Notes under the pieces: generated by a model
Database searches by the model: none
What the model saw: only the letters and a program-made list of their open reading frames with translations
Told to the model about the DNA's origin: nothing
Made by a program: the position numbers and the translations under genes
NCBI GenBank assembly: GCA_005784505.1
Contig: VCAZ01000030.1
Span: 1,754,501-1,818,500, forward strand
DNA: 64,000 nt
Reading direction: 5' to 3'
From: Bagarius yarrelli
Taxonomy: Eukaryota; Chordata; Actinopteri; Siluriformes; Sisoridae
Shown here: one piece after another, positions 1 through 12,743 of the stretch
Position numbering within the stretch: the first letter of the stretch is position 1
How the letters are laid out: each line of letters begins with the position of its first letter

Positions 1-62
1 GATACGCAGCATCTGTTTCTAGCAACGAGGTGTTGAGTCAGCCTGTTTCCAGCACCAGATAA

Positions 63-475
63 ATGGTTTTTTCTCTCTCTTACCTCTCTCTCCTTCCCGC
101 TCTCTCGTTCACGCTCTCTTTTTCTCTCTTTCCCTCTGTCTCTCCCTCTTTTAATCTTCCTCCCTCTCTTCCTCTCTCTCCCTCTGTCTCTCCCTCTCTC
201 TCTTCTTCTCTCTTTTTCTTTCACTTTCTCTCTCTCCCTCTCTCTTTCACTCTCTTTCTCTGTCTCTCTCTCTCTCTCTTCCTCTTTCACTCCCTCTTTC
301 TTTTACTCTCTCTCTACCCTCTTCCTCCCTCTCTTTCTTCCTCTTTCTTTTTCTTTTTCAGTCTCTCTCCCTGTCTCACCCCTCTCTTCCTCTCTCTCTT
401 TTACTCTTACACTCTCTCTCCCTCTCTCTCTCTCTCTTTCTCCCTTTCTTGCTCTCTTTGTCGCTCTCTTTCTGC
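63..475. repeat. CT-rich pyrimidine tract upstream of lgi2
   Basis: About 410 bases of nearly pure C and T on the plus strand, an imperfect (CT)n/(CCCTCT)n microsatellite. The open frame through it is a low-complexity Ser/Leu/Phe string and is not a gene. It lies about 1.2 kb upstream of the lgi2 start. Confidence 0.95.
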
Positions 476-1267
476 TGAGTCAACAGTTTGTTTATTTGCA
501 CTCTATCTGTATCCACTTTTATTTCTTTTCTCACTCTGCTATATAGCCTTCTGCTGACTTTGCACCATAGCATAGTGTACTGAGTGGGTGGACGCCGGAC
601 ATAAACTCGCTTAATAATATAGAATATTGATCAATGCTCAAGTGTGATGATGGCACCGGCACTGAGTTTGCTTTGGTTTTACATTTATAAATACAATGTT
701 TTAGTTGTCACAGCATGTAGAACAAATCATCAGTCCTTAACATTCCATCTCTCTACAGGATGCTATCTGCAGTTCAACATTAAATACCCAGCTTCATGTA
801 AGTGTAATAACAGCGTATTACCTTCTCCTGTAATCTCACAATAGCCACAGAGATTTTGAATTCTTTGAACTACATTTTTGTGTGGTTGAATAAAGAAAAT
901 TTTTTAACAGTCTTAAAAGCATTGCAGCACAACGAACAAATCGTTACTGAAATGAGCTTAAGATGAGCATCATAAAAAACAGAGGATGACAACAAGCTAC
1001 ATATTATTGCTGTGCAGGTCAGCTGTCCTTTTATTTCTTTGGCCATAAGCGTGTAACTTTTACTTACAGGTTTTTTGGCCATCAAAATATATATATTTAG
1101 TATGTTTGTGAGTAAAACATTGTGTTACTGAATGTCTTACAAGTTAGGGAAGTTAGTCAGTGTCGCTATGTTGTGTAATTCCTTCACGCAGTACATAGTA
1201 CATCTCCTGTTATGCATTTATTATTAAGATTATGCTTTAAATAATTTATTGTAATTCACTTAAATAG
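476..1267. other. Non-coding DNA between the two microsatellites
   Basis: AT-rich single-copy-looking sequence. I see no exon, no recognisable transposon and no convincing regulatory motif. Short open frames here have no coding character. Confidence 0.6.
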
Positions 1268-1385
1268 CTGCAGAGAGAGGGAAAGAGGCAGAAAGAGAGA
1301 GAGAAAGAGAGATAGAATAATAGGGAGAGAGAGAGAGATAAAGAGGGAGAGGGAAGAGAGGGATAAAGAGCGATATATATAGCGG

Positions 1386-1418
<33 letters not shown>

Positions 1419-1461
1419 GGATATAGAGAGACTTGAAAAAGAGAGAGAGAGAGAGAGAGAG

Positions 1462-1531
<70 letters not shown>
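1268..1531. repeat. GA-rich purine tract just upstream of lgi2
   Basis: About 260 bases of almost uninterrupted (GA)n on the plus strand, with a few TATA and CTTG interruptions. It ends about 140 bases before the lgi2 ATG, so it probably overlaps the core promoter or 5' UTR. The antisense open frame through it is low-complexity Ser/Leu and not a gene. Confidence 0.95.
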
Positions 1532-1532
<1 letters not shown>

Positions 1533-1670
1533 CTGCAGCTGAATCGCTGATGTCAGTAGCTCTGTTCACTGCTGCATTCTGATGGTGCAGGGCGGACCGC
1601 TCTCAGCCTCCTCACCTCAGCATCATCCACTCTCTCACTCACACATGCAAACTGCCCCAACTCAATCAAC

Positions 1671-4600
1671 ATGCTGGCCGTTATTCCACGCTACGCTGTG
1701 ATAGTGTCCACTGTACTGCTGTGCTTAGTGCCGTCGGGCTACACGGCCAAAAAGCCAGTAAAGTGCCCTTCATCCTGCAGCTGCTCCAAGGAGTCCATCA
1801 TCTGCGTCGGCTCTTCATATGTGCCGCGTATCACGCCGGGGGATGTCAGCTCACTGTAAGTGTTTCCATTTATACTCAGATAAATCCGATTTGCAGCCGC
1901 GATTAGATTTGCGCGTTAAACGCTAAAGCTCTCACTAGACTACCTGTGTGTGTAATGCGTGGGATGTGTGTATTGCCATAACGAAGCTTAAAGCATAATG
2001 CGTTTTCGGAGACTAACAGGAATAAGCAGGGGTAGATATGATCTGTATTTTGTCCACGTCGCAAGTGAAAGAGATATTTACCGTCTTTCATACGTGAAAA
2101 TCCCTTGCGTTTTTCAGGAGTATTGTAAACGGGACCTTCTCGGAGGTCAGGGAGGCCATGTTTGCACACATGCCATCTCTCCAGCTGCTGTAAGTCCTTT
2201 GTCATTTATCTGCTTTCTGTTGGTTGAAAAGTATTAGAGATGAAAAAAGTTCTGAGTATTTATAGTTGTTGTTGCGATTTGGATTTTTTTTTTTTACTAA
2301 CATAAGTAATTCATAGATGATTAGTTTAAGATTTAAGTTTAAGACTAAAGTCAATCATGTCTGGTATCGGACAGTACAATGAAGTTCAACTTAGACCCAC
2401 TTCGATTTTGATGCAGTGCTTTATGTTTTTTTTTATAGATTACTTAATTCGAATGCTCTTACCACAATTAAAGATGATGCATTTTCTGGTCTACCACACC
2501 TTGAATATTTGTAAGTAACATTACTTGTGTGTTATCATACAGCTATACCACATTAAAAACCTGCTCTGGTTTTAGGTGTCATTAATATATAAACAGACTT
2601 TATTGCATTCTGTAATTCTATCCCGCTCTTCCTTTTCTTAGTATAATGATACATCTTCTCAGATTATTGTTTTAACTAGTCGACGTATCATGTAACTGCT
2701 GAGACAGTCAATTTTTAAGATACATATTCACTTACACATACTTTCTTTTCCTATTTTGTGCTACCCGGATTTCTGATGTTGGATCTATATAAATGTGTGA
2801 TCTTGCAGGTTTATTGAAAACAATAAAATTGAGACGACATCAAAGTATTCCTTTAGAGGACTCAGAGATCTGACTCATCTGTAAGTTTCCGATATTACTT
2901 ATCTTATTTTATTACTTATACTGTTATCAGATTGATTCAGATGATGGTTGTTACCCCCACAGGTCTTTGGCGAACAACAATATCAAAGCCTTGCCAAGAG
3001 ATCTCTTCAGTGATCTGGACTCGCTTATAGAGCTGTGAGATTACCTTTCAATTTCAGATTAATTTCATTCTGTGCCTCATATAAATGTTCTAGCCTGTAG
3101 ACGTAGTATTCGGATCTCGATTATTTAAATTGGATTTTGGGATTAAATTGGAAATCAGTCAGTAAAGATTTTAGAGGCTTAAAGCAGATGATAAGCACTT
3201 AAACATTTTAAGACCTTGAGATTTGGAATTACTGTAGTTACTGTTAGTGTGATTTAGTTTTTTTAGTTTGTTGTGATTTTTTTTACTTTGTTTTTTAGTT
3301 TGTTAGTTTTTTAATCTCAAGTACCTTTATTTCTTTGTTATAATTTTGTTAAATGCTTGTATGCTGGTTCCAAAAATTTTTTTGTGTCCAAATATTTTGT
3401 TTGTCCTTTTAGAGTCTTACTGTCTTCTTCCACAGAGACCTGAGGGGCAACGCGTTCGAATGTGACTGCCGTGCTAAATGGCTGATGACGTGGCTGAGGA
3501 ACACCAATGCCTCGGTGTCAGATATCATGTGTGCCGGTCCTGAGGAGATGAAGGGCAAAAGACTCAATGACATGACAAGCCTCCATGACGAATGCATCTC
3601 CACAGGTCGTGTGTGTGTGTGTGTGTGTGTGCAATATTGTAAGAAGACATATTAAAACCATACATATATAGCTAGGAGTGTTTAGCACTGTTGCCTCACA
3701 CCATGAGGTTTGTATCTCTAGCAGGGGTCTTTCTTTGTGGAGTTTGCATGTTCTTGCATGGGTTTATTCTCACAATCCAAAAACATGTATGTAGGTTAAT
3801 TAGTTAATTGATTCTAAATTGCCCAAAGGAGTGAGTGTGAGTGTGTGGTTGTTTGTATGTATCTGGCCCTGCCTTTCGCTTAATGACAGCTGGGATAGAC
3901 TCCAGCAGATCCTTGTGACCCTCATTAGGAATAAGCAGGTATAGACAATGAATGGATGGATGGATGGATGAATAAATATTTTGCTTTTTTTTTTCATACA
4001 AGCTTACAAAATTAGTCAATAAACAAGTGAGTTGCTGGGTTGAGGGCCTTGCTTAAAGCATTTGATTTTAGGAAGCTTGATAAATTAACCACTAAGGTAT
4101 AATCAGATGCAATTTATTTAAATCCTTTTAATTAAATATGCACACTTATGTTACCCACTGGAAACCCTGTTTTCTAACTTCTAATCCTGTGTTCAATTTA
4201 TTTAAACAGATTTCATTCCACTTCAGTCTGTAAGCACTGAATCTCTTTCTGTGGACACATTTTCCCACAAGAATGATGTGTATGTGACCATCGCTGCCCC
4301 TAATATAGAGAGCTGCATGGTGCTTCAGTGGGACCACATTGAAATGAACTTCAGAAGTTATGACAACATTACAGGTAACGTTCGACACAAGTACTGTGGT
4401 TCAATGGTGTTTCATTTTTAAATGCATACCCACCTAATTATACAGTTACACTCATCTTAACATTAGCATATAAGACAGTATTATATTTAATTTATATTTG
4501 CATGAATACAACTGAATATTCTGTATTTGGTCTAATTTAAATGCCCCCAACTTATAAGGACAGTATCCACACTGAATGACTACTATTTTAAATATTCTGC

Positions 4601-6769
4601 TGTACATTGAGGATGCCGAAAGTCTAATTGCGTGTTTTTATTTATTTTTACTATTATTTTTAGCAAATGTTATTTTGTAACAGCAGAGTAACAGTATGTG
4701 TTAGTCTGTCCAGCTTCCTCACCACTTTATGTGTAACCTCTGCTCAAACAGATAAGATTTCAAAATATTAGTTATGAAGCTAACATAGCCTCATAACTTT
4801 ATATTTGTGATTATGAAAACTTTTCTCTTTTATAAACCCCCCCCCAAAAAACACTGTACCGGAACCAGCAGTTTGCGTTATTATGGCTATAATTAGGAAC
4901 CAAAAAAATACAATTCCAATTTACAAGCATCTCTGAATAAAAAAAAAGTCATTAACATTCACAAGGGTTAACTTTTCCTTTAGTAACTATACCAGAGGGG
5001 CAAGCTTTGTGGTTTAGTGGTTATCACTGTTGCCTCACAGCAAGAAGGCCCAGGTTTGATTCCCAACAGGGACCTATCTGTGTGGAGTTTGCATGTTCTC
5101 CACATGCTTGCGTGGGTTTACTCCAGGTACTCCGGTTTCCTCCCACAGCCCAAAAACATGTGTGTTTTGGCCCGGGGTTTACCTCTCTTGTCTTTCACCC
5201 TCTCAGGATAGGCTCCAGCAGATCCCTTGTGACCCCGAATTAGGGAATACACGGGTATAGAAGATGAATAAATGAACTATACAAGAGGTGTCCAAAATCC
5301 AGATTACAGCCCATGCGGCCTGCAGATTGTCTATTAAAATGTATTATATGTTTCCCGCCAAGCATAATATACAAATCATGCAGTTTTTCAGTGTCAACAC
5401 AGGTAACAGCACAAAACTTTAGGCCAAAATGTAGCAGTAACACGTAAGTGACAGCAATTTGATATTTCATATGCATTGTCATTTTTGTACACAAGAATTC
5501 CTAAATGCACCAAAAGCAGAAAAGCGCAACTTGTTTGAACCGCACCACACGAGCCATTATCGACAGTACAGCATGAGCTCAAATGGAGCAGAGCCCCCCA
5601 ATAGCCTACAAACCACAGACGTGGTGGTGATTTAAACACAGCTAATGTTCTCCTTAACACAGACACGGAAACATGAGAAACATTGTGGTACAAGTTATAA
5701 TACTTTAAAATCTACAAATCACCAGGATTTACAATCGATTTACAACAATAACACTAACTGTAACTGAGGTATTTTAACAGAGAATATTGATATCAGTTTT
5801 TAATATATTATTAATGTAGACATGTCATGTAGGCATATTTAATGTAATGTAAGAGAGTCATGAAATAGGCCACATTACGGATGTTTTTGCATTTCTATTT
5901 ATGATATAAATCTGTCTTCCTACATAACTTTATTTCTTTATTGATCCTCAGGTCAGTCCATTGTTGGGTGCAAGTCAGTAATCATCCAGAACCTAGTGTT
6001 TATGATTGTTGCCCAGTTGTTTGGTGGTTCACACATCTATAAATTTGATGAAGACCAAAGCAAATTTACCAAATTTCAAGACATTGAAGTCTCCAAGATC
6101 TCTAAGCCCAATGACATTGAGACCTTCCAAATTGGTGATGAATGGTTCTTCATCATTGCTGACAGTTCTAAGGCTGGTCTTTCAACCCTCTATAAGTGGA
6201 ATGACAAAGGTTTCTACTCCTATCAATCGCTGCATGAGTGGTTCCGTGATACTGATGCAGAGTTTGTAAATCTGGACGGCAAGGCTCACCTTATTCTAGC
6301 CAGCCGTTCCCAAGTTCCGGTCATCTACCAGTGGAGCAAAAGTGCGCAGAAGTTTGTGTTGCAGGGTGAAATCCCCAGCATGGAGGATGTAGTTGCTGTC
6401 AAAGCATTTTGGATGAAAGAAGACTTGTATCTGGCTATGACGCGATATATTGGTGACTCCAAAGTCCTACACTGGACTGCTAAGCATTTCTCTGAAGTTC
6501 AGGCTCTTCCTGCAAGAGGTTCCATGATCCTTCAACCGTTTTTCTTTAAAGATCGTTATTATCTAGCTTTGGGTAGTGACTACACGTTTTCCCAAGTCTA
6601 CCAGTGGAATGCAGAGGACAAGGTCTTCAAGCGCTTCAAGGAAGTCTACATTCAGGCCCCACGCTCTTTTACCGTGGTCTCTACCTACCGCAGGGACTTT
6701 ATCTTCGCTTCCAGCTTCAAGGGGAGCACTCAGATATTTGAGCACATCATTATTGATCTAAGCCTTTGA
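1671..6769 (+). CDS. lgi2: Leucine-rich repeat LGI family member 2, complete
   Basis: Secreted neuronal glycoprotein of the LGI (epitempin) family; the family binds ADAM22/ADAM23-type receptors at synapses. Exons placed by splice sites and frame: 1671-1855, 2118-2189, 2439-2510, 2809-2880, 2963-3034, 3436-3605, 4210-4374, 5952-6769. They join to 541 codons, close to the human LGI2 length of about 545. Residues 1 to about 25 are a signal peptide. A cysteine cap follows (C32, C36, C38, C45), then leucine-rich repeats encoded by four 72-base exons, one repeat each. A C-terminal LRR cap contains FECDCRAKW. The last exon carries the EPTP beta-propeller and ends HIIIDLSL. Motifs such as ESIICVGSS, GQSIVGC and YQSLHEWFRDTDAEF point to LGI2 rather than LGI1, 3 or 4. 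The start ATG is the one preceding the signal peptide. I cannot tell whether this is the a or b fish copy. Confidence 0.96.
3606..3632. repeat. GT microsatellite at the lgi2 exon 6 donor
   Basis: A (GT)n run begins directly at the 5' splice site of lgi2 exon 6, so the donor gtcgtg merges into the repeat. The donor is weaker than the consensus at positions +3 to +5. Confidence 0.8.
3665..3995 (+). repeat. Dispersed teleost repeat copy in lgi2 intron 6
   Basis: Contains the shared phrases gttgcctcac, gtggagtttgcatgttct, tgacagctgggatagactcc and gaataagcaggtatag, and ends in a (TGGA)n run. The same phrases recur at 4996-5275, 21205-21470 and, inverted, at 40895-41010. This is a common non-autonomous fish repeat; I do not assign it a family name. 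Confidence 0.8.
4996..5275 (+). repeat. Dispersed teleost repeat copy in lgi2 intron 7
   Basis: The best-preserved copy in the window of the family also seen at 3665-3995. The 5' part, gtggtttagtggttatcact followed by gtttgattccc, looks like A-box and B-box tRNA promoter elements. The 3' part ends with gaagatgaataaatg. The open frames inside it are spurious. Confidence 0.8.
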
Positions 6770-8000
6770 GGGCTTAGAGACAATATGTAAAAATGTTTCG
6801 AGAAAGCATTTCAGCATCCAACAATGTCTTCCATTTAAAATTGGATATTTTCCAAAATGAGTTCAAAATATTGGCTGTGAGTTCGAAATAATTTATAGTT
6901 TGATGTTTTATTAGGTATCTACTGTAAATTCATGTGCATGGTCATTCATGCATTTGTGTACTTTTTCCCGTTTCTTTGTGAATCAGCTTATAGATGTTTT
7001 TGTACACCTTTAGCAGGGTTTTTTGTACCCAGTTGAAAAAATAAGAATATTTATGAAATGTAGATAGAGCCGAGCTGCTTCATTGTAGTCAAGTCATCTG
7101 CATATCTAACATTAACGAGGACTTTCATTTCTTAAGCAATCATGATGAGGCACATGCATGATTCAGGCATGCTGAGAAATATTAAAAGAAATTCAGGACA
7201 CAAAGTCTGCCATGTTAAATATCCAAATCTCTGGCATATTTGATCCCTAATTTACAATTATATTACACACATTAATTTGCTAAATATAAAACCTAATTAC
7301 TGAAAACCAGTTCTATACTGTACGTGCTATAAGTACAGTATAGAACTGCTAAGTATATAGTATGTTTCGACATCCAACTTCAAACTTGATTTGTTGCATC
7401 ATAGATTTAATACAATCTCATGAGTTTCAGGGCAAATTTAGCTAAAGCAAAACAGAAAACACAAAAAAAACATTATTTTTGTTACATTTATGGTTACCAT
7501 TGCGTGTCAGTCAGTCATTCTCGACATTATTAAGCTCCCGACATTGTGTCAATCTGTCACAGCAGGCATATACAATTTTAACTTTGATGGGTATTGTAAT
7601 ATTTTAAATAAAAATGCATAAGATTTAGTACAGTTATTGTAGTATAAAAAAGATACTGTTAAGAATAAGGCAAAAATTAGGGTGTAAATTTAAAAACCAT
7701 ATAGTATGTTATAGGTTGAAAAACAAAACAAACAAAAAAACCCCCAAAAACCCCACCATCCTGTATTCATTTCTGGACTTTCACTAAATTGTAGTGTCGA
7801 GTTTATCCCTCCTTTGGCTTTTGATTATTTTATCTATAAAACGACAGATTTAATTTAATACTAGTGAAGTAATTTTGATTAAGACAAAATAAAAGAACAT
7901 CCACAAAATTACAGGGAATACAGAAGCACAACGTTTTTTTAAATAATGCATTCGGTTCCTTATATGTTGACTTACTTTTTACTGTACATAATAAAGTTTC
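6770..8000 (+). other. lgi2: Probable lgi2 3' untranslated region
   Basis: AT-rich non-coding sequence after the lgi2 stop codon. A Pumilio-type motif TGTACATA at 7983-7990 overlaps an AATAAA poly(A) signal at 7990-7995, which would give a 3' UTR of about 1.2 kb. Another possible signal lies near 7607. The extent is inferred; there is no transcript evidence. Confidence 0.45.
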
Positions 8001-9282
8001 GCTTTTAGAATTTCTGATTGCTAAATGTTATGTCGGTGGTGTAATTTTGAGTTATTTATGTAAGAATACTAAATGTTTAACATACTTTAAATGAGTGTTT
8101 AAGATTTAAAGATTATTTTTGCCTACAAAAGTGGATTGTAAACACTTACAGCCATTAAAAATAGTTGCAGATTGTACGAGCATGCTTTTAAGATCTGAAT
8201 GTACAACGCATTATATCTTCTGATGCAAAAACTACACAAAAAATCGGAGTACAATATAAGTACAAATGTACTAGTTTCATAGTTCCACTTTAACACAAAA
8301 ATAAAAAAAAAGATGCTACATTTATTTTTGAAAATATATATGTACATTTGTTGTATGTTTTTTCCATGCCAACTATTTTTATGCAAACTTCTGGAACATG
8401 TTTAAATGTATGTACATTTTGAATAGTACTAAAATATGAAATAAATGCCATAATAAAGTAGTACAAATTATTTTCATATAGGAAAACATTTTGGATAAAA
8501 CAACAAGGCATTGCATGCAAATACACAGTCACATTACAGACACACAAACTGCAAGGAGGAAAACAATGTGTGTCCTGTATTTACTTTTATTGGCATGTAC
8601 TGTACTGTATGTGAATGTTTTGTCCTTTTTACTGCAGTTCTCAACAAAACAACCTCATTGCCTTAGATTATTATAGCCTAAACATTTAGTCAACTTAGTA
8701 CAGTTCCTCATTTAGCATTTGTGGATGCATTTCTCTGATAATTAGTTTACAGAAAGTTTCTGTAATTTATTCTGCTACAATTACCACATGTTCTATCCTC
8801 AAAAAAAGGTTTAGTGAGTTCTAAATAATTACACCAGCACAAGCTATGACACTTCTACCAACACTTTTTGCAGAATGACCCTGTATACTTTTTGGATCAT
8901 CTTTTGTCTGTTCTTTTTCCACAAATTCTATTAATTTGGTAAAGGTAAATCTTTCTTCCTTAACTTTGACTAGCGCTTACTGCTAGTTTGCATTTTAGGT
9001 GCTTTGCATCTTGGTATTTTTTGCTTCCAAAGGCTTCCTCAAACAGTGAAAAGTGATATCTCCACCTTCCCGGTGCTGATTGTCCTGTTTTTGGTGGTTT
9101 TCTTTAATCATTTTTTTATTTTAAAAATGTATATCAGTATTTGTAAAGCCAACAACTTTCCGAATGGTTGTATTAGCTATGGCTTATATTTGTGCAGTGT
9201 AGCTGTGTTTTTGTTCTTATATTACTTTAAAATGTCTCGCTGTTGTTTAAGTAGTTTTTATTAGTTAAAGCATTACATAGTT
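8001..9282. other. Intergenic AT-rich DNA
   Basis: No exon-like sequence is seen. Several further TGTA-rich motifs near 8345 and 8410 would fit a longer lgi2 3' UTR form. Open frames here are short and of random composition. Confidence 0.5.
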
Positions 9283-9490
9283 TATTCATTAGACTTAAGA
9301 GGTTTAATCACTGCAATCCAGCATGACAAAATATCTGTGCACAAACCCCCTGAGCAGCATGAAGACATAATTTGGTATGATGGGAATGAATAAACCAGGA
9401 ACTCAAGTGTTCTGCACAAAACCCTCACCTCAACCATACTGAACTGAAACATCAATTGCACCCCAGACCTTCCTTACCAACATCTGTGTT
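9283..9490 (+). mobile_element. Tc1-like transposon remnant, transposase 3' part
   Basis: Degenerate DNA matching the part of a fish Tc1-like transposase before and around its last catalytic residue. The recognisable stretch is cctcacctcaaccatactga, the decayed form of the codons for a SPDLNPIE-like motif, followed by remains of the downstream arginine-rich segment. No open frame survives. A related fragment lies inverted at 44975-45075. Confidence 0.6.
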
Positions 9491-11039
9491 TAATTTATAT
9501 TAACATTTTAATCGCCTTTATCTAGACTCTAGATTCTAGAGCAACGTACACAACATTCACAAAACATTCAAGGATCAATGAAAGTCCAAACACTGTCAAT
9601 TTCTGTTAAAAAAACACAACTAGTTATAGAGTACATTTTGACAATAAACCAAAGGAATGAGGAAAACCTATTAATGAATGGTAGTCATCGGTACTCATCA
9701 GTAATCTCCAAAATGTAGACTTTACATTGCTGTTAGAAACATGTTTCATGCTGAATTCCCTTCACTACCCATTCTTTTGGACACATGAATGGTAAAAATA
9801 AAAGTGTATTTAGACAATTTTATCGAGGTACAGATGTTATCATTTTGATCTGATTTTATTTTACTACATTTAATTGCCATGTCATTATTTCTGAATAGAA
9901 TACAAAGTGCCTAATTTGATATTAGATACCTTTGTATTGGATGCAGTAGCTTTCAATCTATTAATTGAAGGTTATTTAACTAAAGTATTTACTATAACTT
10001 GTAACAACTTAAGGCTGAATACAGACACACAAAGTGAGACATTGTGAGGAGAAAATACAGTGCCAACAAGAACCTTGTTGGATTGGTTATAAGAAATAAG
10101 TTCCCTTATTCCCATTTATGCTTGCAAATCCCAGTAAGTCAGAGAACACACATTTCCTTACATACATTTCAGAACACATGATCCAGACCACATGATACAG
10201 GTCAGAAGTGAGGCAAACCGTATATGATTAACGGCGGATCAGTCGCAGTTTGGTAGCACAGTTTTCTTTTGTTAGATGCAGTACGAGCTATTTAATTTTT
10301 AAATTTTACACAGCCAATCTCTTAAACCTATCATTTGTAACTTTAGGTTATGATGAAGTATTAGTTCATGTTTGGTTGTAATAAATAATTAAAGAAAGAT
10401 TGGATGTTTGATATCATGATATAGTTTTTATTTTAGAATTGACATTAAAATTGGAAAAAGTGCAACATTCAAATAAAAACATTTCAACCGAATAGAAACT
10501 AAAACTAACGTACAACGTAAGCAGAAATGTAATTTTAATAAGAAAAAAGCTAATAATTAGCCTTGAAGGCATTATACTTTTAATCTACAAACGCCTCGTT
10601 CACTTTTAATCTTATTTTATCATCAACTAAAAAGATGTCCATGTCTTCCTTGAATGAAAGATTAAACACAAATGTTTCTCTACCACATCTTGGTTGAGAT
10701 TTTTTCTTACATTTTGAGGAAAAGAGCCTCTTTTACGGGGCCCCTGAACACACGTCTATTGGCATGTATCCATTTTACAGCAAATTTTATGTGCTTAATT
10801 ATAGTGTGGCCCTTCATTAGAAAATGCCAAAAAATAATACAATTTCACATAAAATATACATTTACAGCTACTAATATATAATGACAAATACCTCACTGCT
10901 GCTAGGTGTTGCTTGTTCTCGATGTAATTCTATTGTATACTGGAGGGTTTTTGTCCTATAACACATTGGTTTACTTTTTTATTAGTCTGGGATATGGTGC
11001 AATGTTTTATAATGTTTTATATCCCTCCAGCAATGTCTC
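9491..11039. other. Intergenic DNA with a dispersed repeat at 9910-10010
   Basis: AT-rich and non-coding. The stretch 9910-10010 is similar to 17356-17456, sharing agctttcaatct and tttactataact in the same order and spacing. Nothing else is recognised. Confidence 0.5.
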
Positions 11040-11454
11040 AGTTATGTATGGTAACACTTGTTCCCTGATGGAGGGAACGGAGGCATTGTGTCGAGTGACA
11101 ACACTAGGGGTCACGTTTTGGGAGCCTGAATACCTCTGATGTATTTTAAAAAGGCTAATGAAATTGAATGAGCAGAATTTGCATAGCTGGTCACACCCCG
11201 GACTTCCGGGTATAAATAGACCGGTCGCAAAACTGCTCATCGTTCTGCCTGAGGAGCCGAAGACGACTCCCCTGGGATGGTCCTGTGCAGTGGCATGAGG
11301 GACACAACGTCTCTGTTCCCTACATTTGGGAACAATCGTTACCATATGTAACCGAGACGTTCCCTACCTGTCGTTCACTCCGACGTTGAGTGTTGAGTGA
11401 CGACACTAGCGCCGGCCTGTGTCAGAGGTCTACCGAAGGTAAGTGCCTTACTCG

Positions 11455-11594
11455 TCTGTGTTTCCCTCTGGTTCTCCTTTTTACCTAGTTAGTCTTGCCG
11501 GAGTCCATCCTTGCACTCTACATTACTCATTTAATCAATCCAAACTGTGTGATTACATTGTCAACTGTTTTCCTTCTTTTTTGTCTTCCTTTCC

Positions 11595-11626
<32 letters not shown>

Positions 11627-12077
11627 TGAGTTACATATGCCACAACGGAGCTGCCGGTTATTCAGACCCCATCTCCACCCCGGACCTGTTGGACCCTTCC
11701 CTGTGACCTGTTCCAGCGGATGACACATCACCAGGGTGACCAAGGACGTCTCACTTCGCCATAAAGACGTTCCAGCTGTTCTTTAAGGACTAATGATTTA
11801 AGTTGCTCACACACACACAATGTAACCACATAATCCCTGCTACTTGTTTTTCACCCAAATGAGGATGGGTTCTCTGTTGAGTCTGGTTCCTCTCAAGGTT
11901 TCTTCCTATCTCCATCTCAGGGAGTTTTTCCTTGCCATCGTCGCCCCCGGCTTGCTCATCAGGGACAAACTGATTTCTGTTTCATTTTATCTCATAATTT
12001 CTTCAATTGTGTAAAGCTGCTTTGTGACAATCACCATTGTAAAAAGCGCTATACAAATAAAACTGAATTGAATTGAA
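11455..12077 (+). mobile_element. SINE-like non-autonomous element inserted in the DIRS copy
   Basis: Starts near a polypyrimidine/CT run at 11595-11621 and ends with aaagcgctatacaaataaaa and a (GAATT)n tail. Its tail resembles the LINE tail at 45261. An inverted partial copy is at 31079-31310. It separates the DIRS terminal repeat from the DIRS recombinase end, so it inserted after the DIRS copy. Confidence 0.75.
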
Positions 12078-12171
12078 CTCAACGTCATGACCTACCAATG
12101 TGTAGGAGCGACTCATCCCCTCCCACAAGAGAGGATATAGCGTAGGTGAAATCCCCAGCGATAGTCACCTT

Positions 12172-12600
12172 TTAGTTACTCACTGCTGGGAGTCCTGCCA
12201 CACTGGGACCGGGCTCTACAGAGATCACATCCTGCCATCTGGGGTGTAGTGGTTCCTTGAAGAAAACCAGCTTGCCTGGTCTCCCCTGGCTGGTCCCTCC
12301 GCTGGATCGGTTGGAGGTGGAGTGTGCAGTTGATGGAAAAAAGGTAAGTGCAGTGAGGAGAGCCATCTTCAGGGAGAGGGCTTTAAGTTCCACAGACTGC
12401 AAGGGCTCGAATAGGTCTCTCTGTAAGGCCTATAGGACCACAGAGGGATCCCAGGAGGGGATAAGGCGTGGTGCCGGAGGGTGCAGCCTTCTGCAGCCTT
12501 TGAGGTAACCTGACCTCCAGCTCGTGTCTCCCCAACGATCTGCCCCCTAAGGTGTCATGGTATGCCGAGATGGCAGCCACATACACGTTAATGGTGGAGG
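12172..12600 (-). pseudogene. DIRS tyrosine recombinase remnant
   Basis: Minus-strand frames contain YVAAISAYHDTLGGRSLG and, in another frame, LKALSLKMALLTALT. Both are typical of the N-terminal SAM-like and early catalytic part of DIRS tyrosine recombinases, which integrate the circular element. A frame change separates the two pieces, and the second drifts into unrelated residues after LTALT. The R-H-R-Y catalytic set cannot be found, so it is inactive. Confidence 0.7.
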
Positions 12601-12743
12601 CGGAAAGGTTTCCTTCGAACCCTGCTTAAAGGAAGAAGAGTATTAGCCCAATACCACACCTCTGAGGGTCCTCCCCACGGAAGTTACACTAGTCAATAAA
12701 CACACGCCACTTTAGGTCGTACAGCCGCCTAGTGGAGGAGGCT

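Noticed and set aside
63..557. 164-codon Ser/Leu/Phe-rich open frame
   Set aside because: It is the translation of a CT microsatellite.
1246..1569. Antisense Ser/Leu-rich open frame
   Set aside because: It is the translation of the GA microsatellite.
1903..2237. Overlapping open frames around lgi2 exon 2
   Set aside because: They are shadows spanning intron 1 and exon 2; the real frame uses only 2118-2189.
5394..5693. Minus-strand open frame inside lgi2 intron 7
   Set aside because: No family resemblance, no splice context, and it overlaps an intron on the other strand.
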